Made by a program: the position numbers and the translations under genes. Shown one piece after another: positions 10,655 to 21,258 of a DNA stretch of 64,000 nucleotides. How positions within the stretch are numbered: position 1 is the first letter of the stretch; each line of letters opens with the position of its first letter. The stretch spans positions 17,893,261 to 17,957,260 of the forward strand of contig CM055092.1 in NCBI GenBank assembly GCA_029204225.1, written 5' to 3'. Origin of the DNA: Diphasiastrum complanatum (lineage: Eukaryota; Streptophyta; Lycopodiopsida; Lycopodiales; Lycopodiaceae). The notes beneath the pieces are model-generated. The model was not told the origin of the DNA. It saw only the letters and a program-made list of their open reading frames with translations, and searched no databases.

Positions 10655-10996
10655 TCCGAAAAGCAATCCCGCACTATTACTTCTACACCCCAACACTCTA
10701 CCCCCATTTATGCTCCGAGGACACTTTGTTTAGAACACAACACTTGGGGAGGGTATAGCTATTTTGAAGCATACGAGTTCATAATTGACGGATTCCGGTA
10801 TCTAACCTACACCATTTCCACGGACTATACAGGAGTCATGCAACCAACTCTACCGTTCGAGCGAGCAGTACAGTTACCGGGATCAGTCAGAAGTACCAAT
10901 AGACGATTAGAACAAGACCTAGGAGTAGAAGCAAGGAATGAGGGTATGGTCGAAGGCTCCTCTGCGGAATCCTACATACAGGGGTGGATGGTCTAG
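10655..10996 (+). other. 113-codon open frame without early start, unrecognised
   Basis: An uninterrupted plus-strand frame between stops at 10652 and 10994; its first ATG is at 10838. The translation is balanced in composition (for example YFEAYEFIIDGFRYLTYTIS and LEQDLGVEARNEGMVEGSS), and local GC is higher than its flanks. From about 11070 a different frame reads VEWKPKEKITLAGSY and continues to about 11240. Together they could be a decayed coding unit. No family was recognised and chance cannot be excluded. Confidence 0.25.
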
Positions 10997-11207
10997 AGAA
11001 TAGGCTAAGGGAAAGTGGACCGAGGAGCACAGGGGGGTTGAGACGGACCAATCATGTGTACACATAATATTTTAGGATACCGGTCACACGAGAGTGGAAT
11101 GGAAGCCAAAGGAGAAAATCACCTTAGCTGGGTCATATTCAGCTCAAAAAGATGTTCTCAGACACTTCAAAATAACAACAGATGCTATCATTAGTTGTCT
11201 CGAGAAG

Positions 11208-12010
11208 ACTGTCAATGACGAGTATCGTGCTATACCAATAGGGTTAATATAGATTTTGTAGTGAAAAGTATCGTTCCCACAGAGGACAGCGTTAGAAAGT
11301 TATGTTTTTGGTGTAATTATGGAAGGTGGTTTTGAATGTTATTCTGGTTGTCGACAGACATTAAAAAGTAACCAGTATTACTTATATTTGGAATGGGTAA
11401 TGTTAATTAATTCAGAACAACAATCTGGCCTCTATCGAATTGAAGGAAGCGCGTTCTACAAATGAAATGTTATCAAAGTAGTACAACAGACTACACTCTG
11501 GCCGACTAAGGTGTCAACAAAGAATCGGGAATTGTTCGATGTATTCGCGACTGCGCAGACAATTAATTAATTGAGTTTGCAAACTATTCGTTCCTAGACA
11601 ATAGTCCTCAACATCTAAAGCCCAACTTAATGGTTAAAGAGCACGAATGGATTTAGAGCACGTTAGAAACTTATGTCAATGCCAATTAGGAAAACAGATC
11701 AGAGACTCAATTCTTCAGACAGGGACTGTCATCTAATTTGTATACATACAACTTAATTCAATGATCGTGCCAGATTGCACAAAGATAGTCATTATTCAAG
11801 TGTCGAAAAGAAAGTATTCGCGACAGACGAATAAGATGATTTTAAGACAGTTCCTTAGAGCATGCTTTACAGAAACACATCAAACGACTGTAATGCACTA
11901 GAGCGTCTGTCTGATCAGAGAGTAATTCATGAAATGCGTTAGAGATTGTTAGCAGACTCAAGATCACTCACACTCAGCAGTGCGGAGAACAGAGATAAGG
12001 GAGAATAACT
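11208..12010 (+). other. LTR-like non-coding block with GTATCGTTCCCAC
   Basis: GTATCGTTCCCACAGAGGAC at 11268 resembles a motif common in plant LTR-retrotransposon ends, and a variant (GTATCGTTCCTAC) recurs at 46396. The following 750 bases have no ORF. No matching direct repeat was found in the window, so this may be a fragment. Confidence 0.35.
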
Positions 12011-12436
12011 CACAGAACTCTATTCACTTCTTCAATATCTTACATAAGCATAAACTCTTCTCTCTCGATGATCGAGACTGAAGTGTGAGATCAATATATG
12101 TTCTACGGGACGAACAAACACACCTCTTAAACAATAGGTGCGTCGCTCCCATAAAACAAATGCCTTTTCAGTTTTTAACAACTTCAAAACTATAAATTCT
12201 AAATTGATAGTATAGCATGTGAGTTGCTCTATGTTAATGGCTATTTCCACGAGACACTTCGACTATGAGCCAAAGTCCGAAGTCAATGATCACAATGTAG
12301 AAGCTTCTTGTATGTCTTTTTCAATGCACCTGAAGGAAACTGCAAAAGATCATGTCTTGAATACACGTAGTGAATTATTGATCATATGACAACTTTACAA
12401 TTATGCTAAATATAATGATTCATGCCACTGTACATT
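12011..12436. other. No gene seen
   Basis: A/T-rich spacer between the LTR-like block and the GT tract. The 72-codon minus frame at 12032-12250 shows no recognisable motif. Confidence 0.3.
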
Positions 12437-12493
12437 TGTGTGTGTGCGTGTGTGTGTGTGTGTGTGCGCGCACGCGTGCATGCGTGTGTGTGT
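12437..12493. repeat. 57-bp alternating pyrimidine-purine tract, Z-DNA prone
   Basis: A (TG)n run with an embedded GCGCGCACGCGTGCATGCG segment. Every base from 12437 to 12493 alternates pyrimidine and purine, which is the classic Z-DNA-forming pattern. Confidence 0.9.
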
Positions 12494-12778
12494 CTATATT
12501 TGAAGTAAAACAATAATGATATACTTAGAAACTATAGGTTGGTCTCCCATACAAGCAATACTAGCTCCCGTGATGTTTACTTCTTTAATGGATTATCACT
12601 TTCATGGAAAATCTTGAAGGCATCAAAACCTGTTATATATAAACCTGTAGCATATAACAGTTGAACTTGATTATAAAGTATTGGAAGAAGGGTATATGTT
12701 GGAGAAATAATATTGATGCAAATGTAAAAAGAACTAGTAGAGTCTTGTTACTGTGGAAGCTTATCAGGCTATAGAAAA

Positions 12779-12792
12779 TAGCTCTGATACCA
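12779..12792 (-). promoter_or_regulatory. Primer-binding site, initiator-Met type (minus)
   Basis: TAGCTCTGATACCA is the complement of TGGTATCAGAGCTA and directly abuts LTR F. It marks the 5' end of a minus-strand copia element whose internal part, to the left, is too decayed to read. Confidence 0.85.
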
Positions 12793-13098
12793 TGTTGGAG
12801 AAAGAGACGGTGTGTGAGAAACAAAAATAGCTCGAAAAGAAATGAACACGAATGGAAAGTGTTCGTGCGCAGCGAAATGAGCTATCTCACTCTTTCCCTA
12901 AGCATGACTACGCCTATCAGACTCGAACGGAACATTAGTGATAGAAATCACGTTCAATTTGATTACGTAGCCAAACATTAAGCATGAAGACATCAGAATG
13001 ATAATTTGTCGCAAACAGCTAGACTGATTGTCAGTCGCGAATTAGTCGCGAAAGACAAGACTAAATACTAGTCATGAGCAACTAGACTAATAATAATT
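12793..13098 (-). mobile_element. LTR F, copy 1 (5' LTR of minus-strand copia)
   Basis: Starts TGTTGGAGAAAGAG next to the primer site and matches 26871-27178 at about 90% over 306 bp. Homology stops at 'aataataatt' in both copies without a CA end, so at least one copy is truncated. It has many TCGCGA and GAACA words. No coding content. Confidence 0.75.
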
Positions 13099-13681
13099 CG
13101 AAAGTGAGTTTAATGGGTGTAGGGGCATTGAGAATGACTAATAATACCATAATTTTCAAAGTAGCAGGTTGGCCCTTTGGGAAAGTTGCCATGTTTGAAC
13201 TTATGGTTGTCGATGGGATCTCCATTTTGCATTTCATGCCATTCTCAAATATTTAATATATAAGCTTGTAGTTTGCATAGTGGCATTTTGCAATTAGGTA
13301 TTTTGCATCGTTTGTTACACATTGAAAGGTAAAAGTAATGTATTTACAATTATTCCTTATGGTCATTAAGACATTTCAATCAACTGTGAGTGTAATTTAA
13401 TATGTTTTACCAATGAGAGATTGAGTACAATTGAGTGTGTCATCATTCATTGCCCAAGCCAAACCAAACCCAACCCACTCTAACCCAAATATCTAGTACC
13501 TATTACACCAATAATAAGCCATGATTAATCTAGATAGAGTGTTCTTATGTGTGTGGTGGGAACAAATAATATTATCCCTGCTTTCATTAAAAATAATGGG
13601 AAAACACATGATCATACAAGAAAATTAAAGTATCAAAAATAATACCGTAGAACGGCACGTAAATTGAAAATAGTAAGCTAA
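13099..13681. other. No gene seen
   Basis: A/T-rich spacer; a short irregular 'ccaaaccaaacccaaccc' stretch lies at 13460. Nothing else was recognised. Confidence 0.3.
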
Positions 13682-15255
13682 TTACTCAAAACCAACTGCC
13701 TGATGTAAATTACTAACTAAAATAGATTCAGTAATAGGTAATACAGGAAGCTTTGAAGCAGCTGCTCCTGCAAACTGAGTCCGTTGAAGAATTGAAAGCA
13801 CCTGTGAATGTTGTAATGCAATAGAAATACGCTGATGGTAGACAGAAACAATGATGGATGGTAAGGTAATGCTTTGTCCTTGGCGTTTCACCATAAGCTC
13901 CGCACATAAAGATAAAAAATCATTAAATTTCTTGTGAAGACAACCATATGTTTCCAAGGCAAAGATGATGAAATCTTCACCGGGTGCGAAGGAGAATCAA
14001 TGATAAGTTGACCGAAGGAATAAGAGTGAAGATGCTCCATAATAGTCTTCTAAAAAACTAGTCGTTAATTTGCACCAAAGATTCGAAGGGAGGCACAAAA
14101 GGCTGTACAAGTGGTGGAAGTAAATCTCGAGCAGTGCGAAGAGCGTGTTGAAAAGAAAAATTGCCAGTCTCGACATGACCCACCGTATTAAGAAAAAGAG
14201 ACTAGTTACTCTGTTGAAACCTAAAAACTAGTGCAGAGGCAACAAGAGCCCAAATTTTGAGAAAAGTAGTTGGTGCAATGCAAGCACCAGATACTAGGCC
14301 AACACCACCAGAGGAGGCAGGAAGAGAAATTTGTAGCTTAGAAAACTGACCTTCACAAGTGTCAAAGGTTCTTGGCCCCAAAATTCGACCAAATATGCCC
14401 AGTAAAGTATCATCAAAATCCCGAAGTAAGGATAATATGTCTGGTGAAGGAGAAACACAACGTAGAAGTTAGCTAGGATGTTGAGCAAAGCACTGAGTAA
14501 GAACTCCAAATGCAATCTGGGAGTTTTCAAGCTTTGGCAACAAATCAGAATGATGAGCAAATCCATCCAGAGCTTCCCGCATAAATGAAGTGACATACCC
14601 AGAAGAACCAATGAGAATACCCAATGCCTTAATCCCAAGCTGAGGAGTAATGAAACCTTAAAGTAAGGAGATATCTGTTGGAAGGCCTTTTGGACACCAA
14701 GCAACACACTTAGACCTGTTCACTGTAAGGCCAAGAGAAGAAAGTTGAGCTGAGAAATGCAAAAAAGTAGGGATGACTTCACTAGCAGGCCCCACAATAT
14801 GAGTATCATCTGCAATAGAGGGGAATAAACATGAGGAAAAAGCTGAAGCTGTAGTACGCAATGCGCGATAATGTGCCAAACCAAAAAGAAGACCACCTAA
14901 GAGATCCCCCTATTGAGTTCTTTCAACAAAAAAAATAATGGTAACATCTCCAGTACGAGAAACATGACTAAAGTATAAAGGAGAACTTTTAGAATAGAAG
15001 TCCGCACAAAAGGAATGAACATGGCAAGTGTATTATGAGCACCACGAAGTTCTTAAAAGATAGCCGCCCGAGAAACTGAGTTGAAAGCATTAGCAACATC
15101 AACTTGTAAAACTACTCAGTCAGGATGAATATCCAAAATAGCACATAAAGCATGAACGATTGTCTCACAATCGCCAAGAGTAGCACACCCAAATTGTCAA
15201 AACTAGAAACAAAGTGCCCTTGCCACCAACATGTATAAACATCCACCCATCGCAA
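13682..15255 (-). pseudogene. Non-LTR-type reverse transcriptase, C-terminal part
   Basis: Read on the minus strand from 15255 downward, frames give RALCF, QFGCATLGDCETIVHA, HPD*VVLQVDVANAFNSVS (block A, catalytic Asp), then LAHYRALRTTA and CLFPSIADDTHIVGP (block C, A-D-D) near 14810. Further down are LGIKALGILIGSSGYV-like text and a C-terminal stretch ending SNLHQAVGFE at 13684. Frameshifts and stops abound, so it is dead. The signature (LQVDVANAFN with SIADDTHI) is that of plant/algal non-LTR RT-like proteins. The upstream half lies at 19274-19829; copia element D sits exactly between GGVHPTA and MGG, interrupting a continuous alignment. Confidence 0.85.
15251..15255. repeat. Target site duplication of element D, left
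   Basis: CGCAA before the left LTR, against CGCAG after the right LTR (19274-19278): a 5-bp duplication with one mismatch, as expected for an older copia insertion. Confidence 0.7.
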
Positions 15256-16060
15256 TGTCAAAAATAATGAACTCTTGCAACTTTGTTGTAGCACGAACAA
15301 GAAACGAAGGTCGAACGAGAAAAATTTGAGACAGTCAACGTCCCTTGACTCGAAGCACGAACGATTCACGAATCATTCGTGGATCGTAAACACACCTCTA
15401 GGACCACAAACCGTAAAGGGACACAAAACAAAAAACTACGAAAGAAACGAAGAGAACAAAAGTAAACGGGAGATTACGAAACAAACAAAGAGAAATCTTT
15501 CGCGCTGTCAGCTGGCAGCTCAACGGGCTTCACGCCCAACTGAAACGAATGGCAACGACAGAGACTAACTAACTAGTTGATTAGCGTTAACTAGTCTTGT
15601 GACTCTACATTTAACTATCTTGTAAACTCCGCACAATGGAGGTATAAATGATCCTCTCTGGATCATACCAGGGATCTGAATATAGAAATCTGTAATGAAC
15701 AGAGAGAGAGAGAGACGTAGCGAGTAGAGTAGGAAAGTAAAAAATTACTATAGCTATGCATGAAAGTCTGTCAACAAATAGAACACATCAAAAGAGTAGA
15801 GTGTCATTTCGCCAACGAGCGCGACACTGACGATCTCGCTCTAAAAATTAAATTGATGATATAGTCGCTCTAAATTCGTGTATGCCTCTGTCATGTGTTG
15901 TCTGTCTTGATTGCTAGAATAGAGTGTGTTTTGTGATGTGTGGTCGAGAGTCTGAATTCTTGTGAAAGCTTCTGTGAAAAAGAAAATTCAAAAACACAAA
16001 ATTGCTCGTAAATAAGAAGACGAAGACGAAAATGAAACAGTCTCCCACACTTCAGCGACA
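15256..16060 (+). repeat. 5' LTR of element D
   Basis: Begins TGTCAAAAATAATG and ends GCGACA before the primer site. It aligns with 18479-19273 across its length, including an ITR-like TGTC...GACA, a long TTCG/CGAA-rich U3 and an AG run near 15703-15714. Confidence 0.93.
15643..15649 (+). promoter_or_regulatory. TATA box of LTR D
   Basis: TATAAAT in GGAGGTATAAATGATCC, conserved in the 3' LTR (TATAAAC, 18867) and in the related LTR at 40633. Its position about 390 bp into the LTR fits the U3/R border. Confidence 0.6.
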
Positions 16061-16073
16061 TGGTATCAGAACT
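16061..16073 (+). promoter_or_regulatory. Primer-binding site of element D
   Basis: TGGTATCAGAACT directly follows the CA end of the 5' LTR and matches the initiator-Met site with one change (GAGC to GAAC). Confidence 0.9.
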
Positions 16074-16125
16074 AACAAGTTGTCACTACTTCTATCCCAA
16101 TAGTGATTCCTCCAGACAACACAAT

Positions 16126-16920
16126 ATGGCTACGACAATCCAGACCAGAGTGACAATCAGTCTTGATGGCACAAATTACAGAATTTGAAAATTCAAGATC
16201 AAAACACTTCTAAAGGGTGAAGGCATCTGGTCGGTGACCGAGCTCTCAGAGGTGCAACCTCCAAAGGGAGACCCGAGGAGAGCTGAATGGATCAGAAAGG
16301 ATGAACGCGCAATGACGATCATCGTTTCATCCATAAATGAAGTTCTACTCATGCAGATTGAGGACTACGAAAGCAGCCATGCGGCGTGGGAAAGATTAAA
16401 GTAGAAGTATGAAGTGAGGACTGCAGCTTTAGTCATGCACCTTCACAATCAGCTGCAATCCATATGGTGGGATGGCAACCAATTGGATCAGCACGTTGAG
16501 AAGATCATAACGATCTTCGCTCAACTTGCTGCATCAAGACAAGAGCACTAGATCCCAGCACCACAACAACTGATGTACTTTATAAAATCTCTACCGACGT
16601 CCTATTAGCCGTTGAGAATGCTCATATTGAGTCTACTAGATATGACATTCAACAAAATAGTCAGTCTTGTTGCTGATGAGAGACTGATGAGAGACGAAGG
16701 AGAGAGAAGCAGGGATCAAGAGAAGGCTCTCTTCACGAAAGGAAAGAAAAAGAACAAAAACAAGCCAAGATTCGAGAAGATGAAGTCCTCAAATCAGCAA
16801 TCTTCTTCCTGCAATCACTGCTACAAACCAGGCCATACGGCCAACAAATACGGGTTCAACCCAGCAATACCTTGCATGCACTACAAGAAGAAAGGACATT
16901 CTGCATACAACTGCAATTAA
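16126..16920 (+). pseudogene. Gag of element D (decayed)
   Basis: Starts ATGGCTACGACAATCC 66 bases after the primer site. It reads MATTIQTRVTISLDGTNYRI, then through TGA/TAG stops into WSVTELSEVQ, the VMHLHNQLQS helix of the copia gag (UBN2-type) domain, and a basic linker. Two nucleocapsid knuckles close it: CNHCYKPGHTANKY and CMHYKKKGHSAYNC. Each has lost one cysteine to tyrosine (TGC/TGT to TAC/TAT). At least four in-frame stops, most at expected Trp or Gln codons, make it non-functional. It is followed in another frame by the protease. Confidence 0.85.
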
Positions 16921-17019
16921 TCCAAAAAGAAAGAACAAAACTAAAAAGACAAATGTTACAGAGTCATCCAAGGATGCAGAAAGAGGTGATGAAGCTTTCA
17001 CGATACTCGATGAAGCTTC

Positions 17020-17332
17020 GACAAGCTACTTTGAACATGACTACGATGTAGTCATCGATTCAGGAGCAACATCTTACATAACCTACAACAAGAAAATCTT
17101 GATCAACTTTCGCAAACTCAAAAACGATAGAGCAGTGATTCTAGGCCATAGAAACAGACACGATGTCAAAGGCATCGGCTCTCTACAGCTACGAACACTG
17201 TCAGGCAAAGCAGAGCTGCTTGGAGCACTTTATGTGCCCTCACTCAGAAAAGATCTGCTATCTATCTCCAAGATGGCAGATCTAGGCATTCGACTTTTGT
17301 TCGACGGCAACACTTGCCGTATGATCAAATAG
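17020..17332 (+). pseudogene. Protease of element D
   Basis: The frame reads SYFEHDYDVVIDSGATSYIT, carrying the copia aspartic protease motif D-S-G-A. It continues with VKGIGSLQLRTLSGKAELLG and the typical LGALYVPSLRKDLLSISKM before a TAG at 17330. The linker between the last gag knuckle and this domain carries frameshifts. Confidence 0.85.
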
Positions 17333-17417
17333 ACGACAAACAAGTTGTTGACGGGCGGATGCAGAGAAGGAAACCTCTACCAGGCCAAAATAATCAGCAA
17401 CTCTGAAAGCATATTAA

Positions 17418-18357
17418 ATGCTTCAGAAAATGAAGATCATTTGGCATAGAAAAATGTATCATCTGAACATGCGAAGCCTGTATGACATGAGCAAAAAGGA
17501 CATTGTCATAGGTCTCAAGATTTCAAGCCCCAAAACTAAATTTTGCAGAGCTTGTCAAAAAGGTAAGCAACATCGAAGTCCATTCACACATGAGGGAAGA
17601 AGAGCCAAGGAAGTCTTTGAGCTCGTCCACTCTTATGTCTGTGGACTGATAAAAATAGATTTGCTCTCAGGTTCGAGATATTTTCTGACATTCATAGATG
17701 ATTACAGTCGGATGACCATGATCTATTACTTGAAGAAGAAATTCGAAGTGTTTGATTCCTTCAAAAAGTTCATGGCATTCGCAGAGCGATACATCTCAAA
17801 AAAGATACAGATTCTTAGATTTGACAACGAACGTGAATACAAAAGCACACAATTCTCAAGATTCTGCGAAGAACAGGGGATCGAACACCAATTCACTCCT
17901 GCATACACACCAGAATAAAACGGTGTGGCAGAAAGAAAAAACAGAACATTAGTCGAAGGAGCCAGATGTATGATGGCACAAGCTCAATTGCCAAGTCAAT
18001 TCTGGGCCGAGGCAATAGCTGCAGGTGTACACTTGCAGAACAGATCTACAACAACAACGTTCCAAAAACAAAACACCATATGAAATGTGGACAAACAGAA
18101 AGCTTGATCTGTCATACGTACGAGTGTTTGGATGTACAGCATACAAACACATTCCGAAGGAAAAGAGAAACAAGCTCGACGACAAATCTGAACAAACAAT
18201 CATGGTCGGCTACTCAAATAGAACACATGTGTACAGGCTCTACGATCCAACCACGAAGAAGGTTGTTTCGAACAGAGATGTGAAAGATTTAAGAGGCCAT
18301 GAGATCTTCACATTGCTGCCTATTCGAGAGGGAGATCGAGGACATGTATCAAATTAG
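17418..18357 (+). pseudogene. Integrase of element D
   Basis: Contains the GAG-pre-integrase zinc site (WHRKMYHLNMRSLYDM, then CRACQKGKQHRSPF) and the integrase core. The first catalytic Asp of HSDVCG is Tyr here (HSYVCG); the second survives in FIDDYSR; the DNGGEY region reads DNEREY. TPE*NGVAERKNRTLVEGAR then has a stop in place of Gln, and after a frameshift the C-terminal RVFGCTAYKHIPKEKRNKL and VGYSNRTHVYRLYDP follow. The frame stops at 18355. Catalytically dead. Confidence 0.88.
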
Positions 18358-18478
18358 TATATAAAATCAAAAAATATAATTGCAGATTTGTTCACGAAAT
18401 CGCTCGACAAGCCACTCTTTGCGAAGAAAAGAAAGACAACTGAATTAAATGTACAAAGCTGCAAGGTTCAAGAGGGAG
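18358..18478 (+). pseudogene. RNase H tail and polypurine tract of element D
   Basis: The text IKSKNIIADLFTKSLDKPLF is the extreme C terminus of copia RNase H. It follows the integrase C terminus with RT and the RNase H core missing, so a deletion junction lies at about 18358. AAGAGGGAG at 18470-18478 is the polypurine tract immediately before the 3' LTR. Confidence 0.85.
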
Positions 18479-19273
18479 TGTCGGAAATGGTGAACTTCTA
18501 CAACTTTGTCGCAACACGAACAAGAAACGAAGGTTGAATGAGAACAATTCGCGACAATCAACGTCCCTTGACTCGAAGCACGAATGACTTTTGAATCATT
18601 CGTGGATCGTAAACAAACCTCCAGGACCGCAAACCGTAAAGGGATGCAAAACAAAAAACTATGAAAGAAACAAAAGAAGCGAAAGTAAACGGGTAATTAC
18701 GAAACAAACAAAGAGAAATCTTTCACGCTGTCAACTGGCAGCTCAACGGGCTTTACGCCCAGCTGAAACGAATGGCAACGACGGATACTAACTAACTAGT
18801 TGATTAGCGTTAACTAGTCTTGTGATTCTACGTTTAACTATCTTGTAAACTCCACACAATGGAAGTATAAACGATCCTCTTTGGATCATAACCAGGGATC
18901 TGAATACAAAAATCTATAATAGACAGAGAGAGAGACGTAGCAAGTAGAATAGGAAAGTAAAACATTAGATATGCATGAAAGTCTGCCAACGAGTAGAACA
19001 CAGTGAAAGAGTAGAGTGTCATTCTGCCAACGAGCATGACACTGACGATCTCGCTCTAAAAATTAAACTGATAATACAGTCGTTCTAGCTTTGCGTATGT
19101 CTCTGTCATGTGCTGTCTGTCTTGATTGCTAGAATAGAATGTGTTCTGTGATGTGTGGTCGGGTGTCTGGGTTCCTGTGAAAGCTTCCGCAAAAAAGAAA
19201 ATTCAAAGACACAAAATCGCTCGGGAATAAGAAGACAAAGATGAAAACGAAACTGTCTCGCGCTTTTGCGACA
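18479..19273 (+). repeat. 3' LTR of element D
   Basis: Begins TGTCGGAAATGGTGAAC and ends GCGACA. It matches the 5' LTR with dozens of substitutions and small indels (roughly 90% by eye), indicating an older insertion than element A. Confidence 0.93.
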
Positions 19274-19829
19274 CGCAGTTGGATGCACACCACCAGAAGC
19301 TTTATCCAATGCTAAAAGACGAGCGACACCTAAAATATGAGCAACTGAAGGCGAGATCTGCCCAGATGCAATAAAAGGGCACACGTTGAAGAGAAGATCA
19401 AAGCCACTAGCAGAATCATCTGGAGAAAAACAATCATGTAGATGCTCACAAACCATTCTTGAAGGTCCACCAGTTGAGAGACGAGGACTACGCAGAAAAG
19501 CTTTCGTAAAATGAGCTTATGCAAGTTGAAGATTGGAGTGAGGCTGAAAATCTTCCACAAATAAAGAAAGAGTATCATTGGCATGGGGATGAAGCTATTC
19601 CAATGTCTGAATAAATATAGAAGAAGGTGTTGTTGAAATTGAGAGAGCAAGAGCATGTGTAGCCTGAGAAAAGTCACCAGCTTGTCCAAGCAAAACACAA
19701 CGATGTAGACGACTATGAATAAGAATGGATCCCGAGTCTGAGCTTGAATCAAAATCTCGTTTTGCTGCAAGAGCATTACAACAAAGAAAAAGTTTCTCTT
19801 CTAAATTTTGCCAATCACCTGACATGAAA
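19274..19829 (-). pseudogene. Non-LTR-type reverse transcriptase, N-terminal part
   Basis: Continuation of the pseudogene at 13682-15255 across element D. Minus-strand frames include EEKLFLCCNALAAKR, DFSQATHALALS, GFDLLFNVCPFIASGQI and VARLLALDKASGGVHPTA. These are the pre-RT region and the start of the fingers domain in this plant RT family. It is cut at its upstream end by LTR O at 19830; the rest of the N terminus is not in the window. The reading frame is broken in at least two places. Confidence 0.8.
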
Positions 19830-20102
19830 TGTGAAAGATTCAACTAATTTCATCACATTTTGCAATATTTCCATATTTGGCATATTGAGGCCAAAACTTG
19901 TTTTGACTTAGAGGTTGACTTTTCAAAGTTCATTAGTCTAAATTTCATTTGAATAAACACTTTTTGAAAGTGTGGGAAAGATAGAATGCGATTTTGAGTA
20001 GATTCAATTTGAATAAGTTGGGTACATTGAATCTAGACCCAAAATTAGTAGGGTTAGCATTTTGGTGGGAAAGCCAAGTGGCCAAATAGGGTTTGGACCT
20101 AC

Positions 20103-20109
20103 TATAAAA
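20103..20109 (+). promoter_or_regulatory. TATA box of LTR O
   Basis: TATAAAA in CTACTATAAAAGAATG, about 273 bp into the LTR, followed by a pyrimidine-rich stretch: a plausible U3 promoter. Confidence 0.55.
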
Positions 20110-20347
20110 GAATGTAACTCATGGAGAGAGTGATCTTCTCTCTTATCTATTTCATTTCATGCTTATACATGGTTCTCTTGGGTTCTACTATCCATTGGTG
20201 CACTATCTTGGTGATTGCTTGCAATTCTATGTGTAGATCTATATTTGCTATTTTTGGATCCACACGTGTGAAATACAGTAGCTTGCTGGTTGTGTGGATA
20301 GCAATACTACATAATCATTTCATTCAAGTTTGATCAGGTTCTATTAG

Positions 20348-21048
20348 TGTGAAAGTACTGTACTTTAGGACCATAAATGGATCTACAAAAGATCCACAAG
20401 AGTGATTGGATGCTTGCTTAACAATCTATCAAAAAACTAGACACAAAAAAGTTGATCTAGATTGGCAATTTGACAAACAACAAGCATTAACAATCAAAAG
20501 CATTGATAAACATTGAAATCCGAGCCCACACGTGTGTACTACAGGCTGTAGTACGGCCTTAAACCTGAGAAACAAGTAGAAATTGATTTGGTTTCATTTG
20601 GATCACAAAAACTCAATGTACATAGTGAACTAGCTTGAGATTGCCAATGAGCTCCAAAAATTTTCTATCTTCTCACTATGGAGAGAGAGAATACATAGCA
20701 AATTCGACTTCCTTCTTGAAGTTAGGTGGATTTCCAGCATGTAATAAGGAAGTTAACTCACTCTCCTTGACCTAAAATGAAACCCTAGTCTATTTCCTAG
20801 AGTTATGCCTGGTAGGTAGCTAGTTGGTCAAATTTTCACCTTAAACTTAGGTGTAGGTCCTATAAAGTAGGGATGACCACCAAATAGACATGACCAACTC
20901 TCTTTACTTGATCTAACCTACATTAGGATGGGTTTCTCACGTGGCATCATGGCCTCACATGTGTGGGACCCACTTGTGTACACAATTTACTCTATTCTAC
21001 ATGGTTTTTTATCAAGCTAGATTTGCCAATTTTTGGCAATTCTTCACA
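20348..21048 (-). repeat. 3' LTR of element A
   Basis: Left-hand LTR in plus coordinates, TGTGAAAGTACTG...TTCTTCACA. It contains CACACGTGTG (20527-20536), followed at once by the hairpin GTACTACAG-G-CTGTAGTAC. Confidence 0.96.
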
Positions 21049-21062
21049 CTCCTCCTCAAATT
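21049..21062 (-). promoter_or_regulatory. Polypurine tract of element A
   Basis: Minus-strand AATTTGAGGAGGAG directly upstream of the 3' LTR; the plus-strand primer for reverse transcription. Confidence 0.9.
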
Positions 21063-21258
21063 TAGCTTGATCTATTTATAACTCTCTTGATAGATCAATG
21101 AAAGCTTTTAGAAGTGTCTTAAAAATCCAGCTACAAAGAAGGAACTTTTGAGACTCCAATAGAGAATGACGTCCATGACGGATCTTTCACCACCTCTTAG
21201 AGGATCCCTTACAAGATGTTCCATAAATGTGTCTATATACATGTAGCACACTTCAAAA
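21063..21258 (-). other. 3' untranslated part of element A
   Basis: Between the pol-derived ORF and the polypurine tract. No RNase H tail motif is visible, so RNase H appears wholly lost. Confidence 0.5.

Larger units (their letters stand above)
15256..19273 (+). mobile_element. Copia element D, complete ends, internally deleted
   Basis: A 4,018-bp plus-strand Ty1/copia element with 805-bp and 795-bp LTRs, a TGGTATCAGAACT primer site, gag, protease, most of integrase, and then an abrupt jump to the last residues of RNase H and a polypurine tract (AAGAGGGAG). RT and almost all of RNase H are absent, so it is non-autonomous. It is inserted in the minus-strand non-LTR RT pseudogene. Many stops correspond to TGG changed to TAG or TGA, suggesting decay by cytosine deamination on the opposite strand. 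A related truncated 3' end lies at 40130-40652. Confidence 0.93.

Noticed and set aside
15275-15568. Basic 97-codon plus-strand ORF in LTR D (also at 18591 and 40112)
   Set aside because: It lies inside LTRs and is not conserved in frame between the copies.
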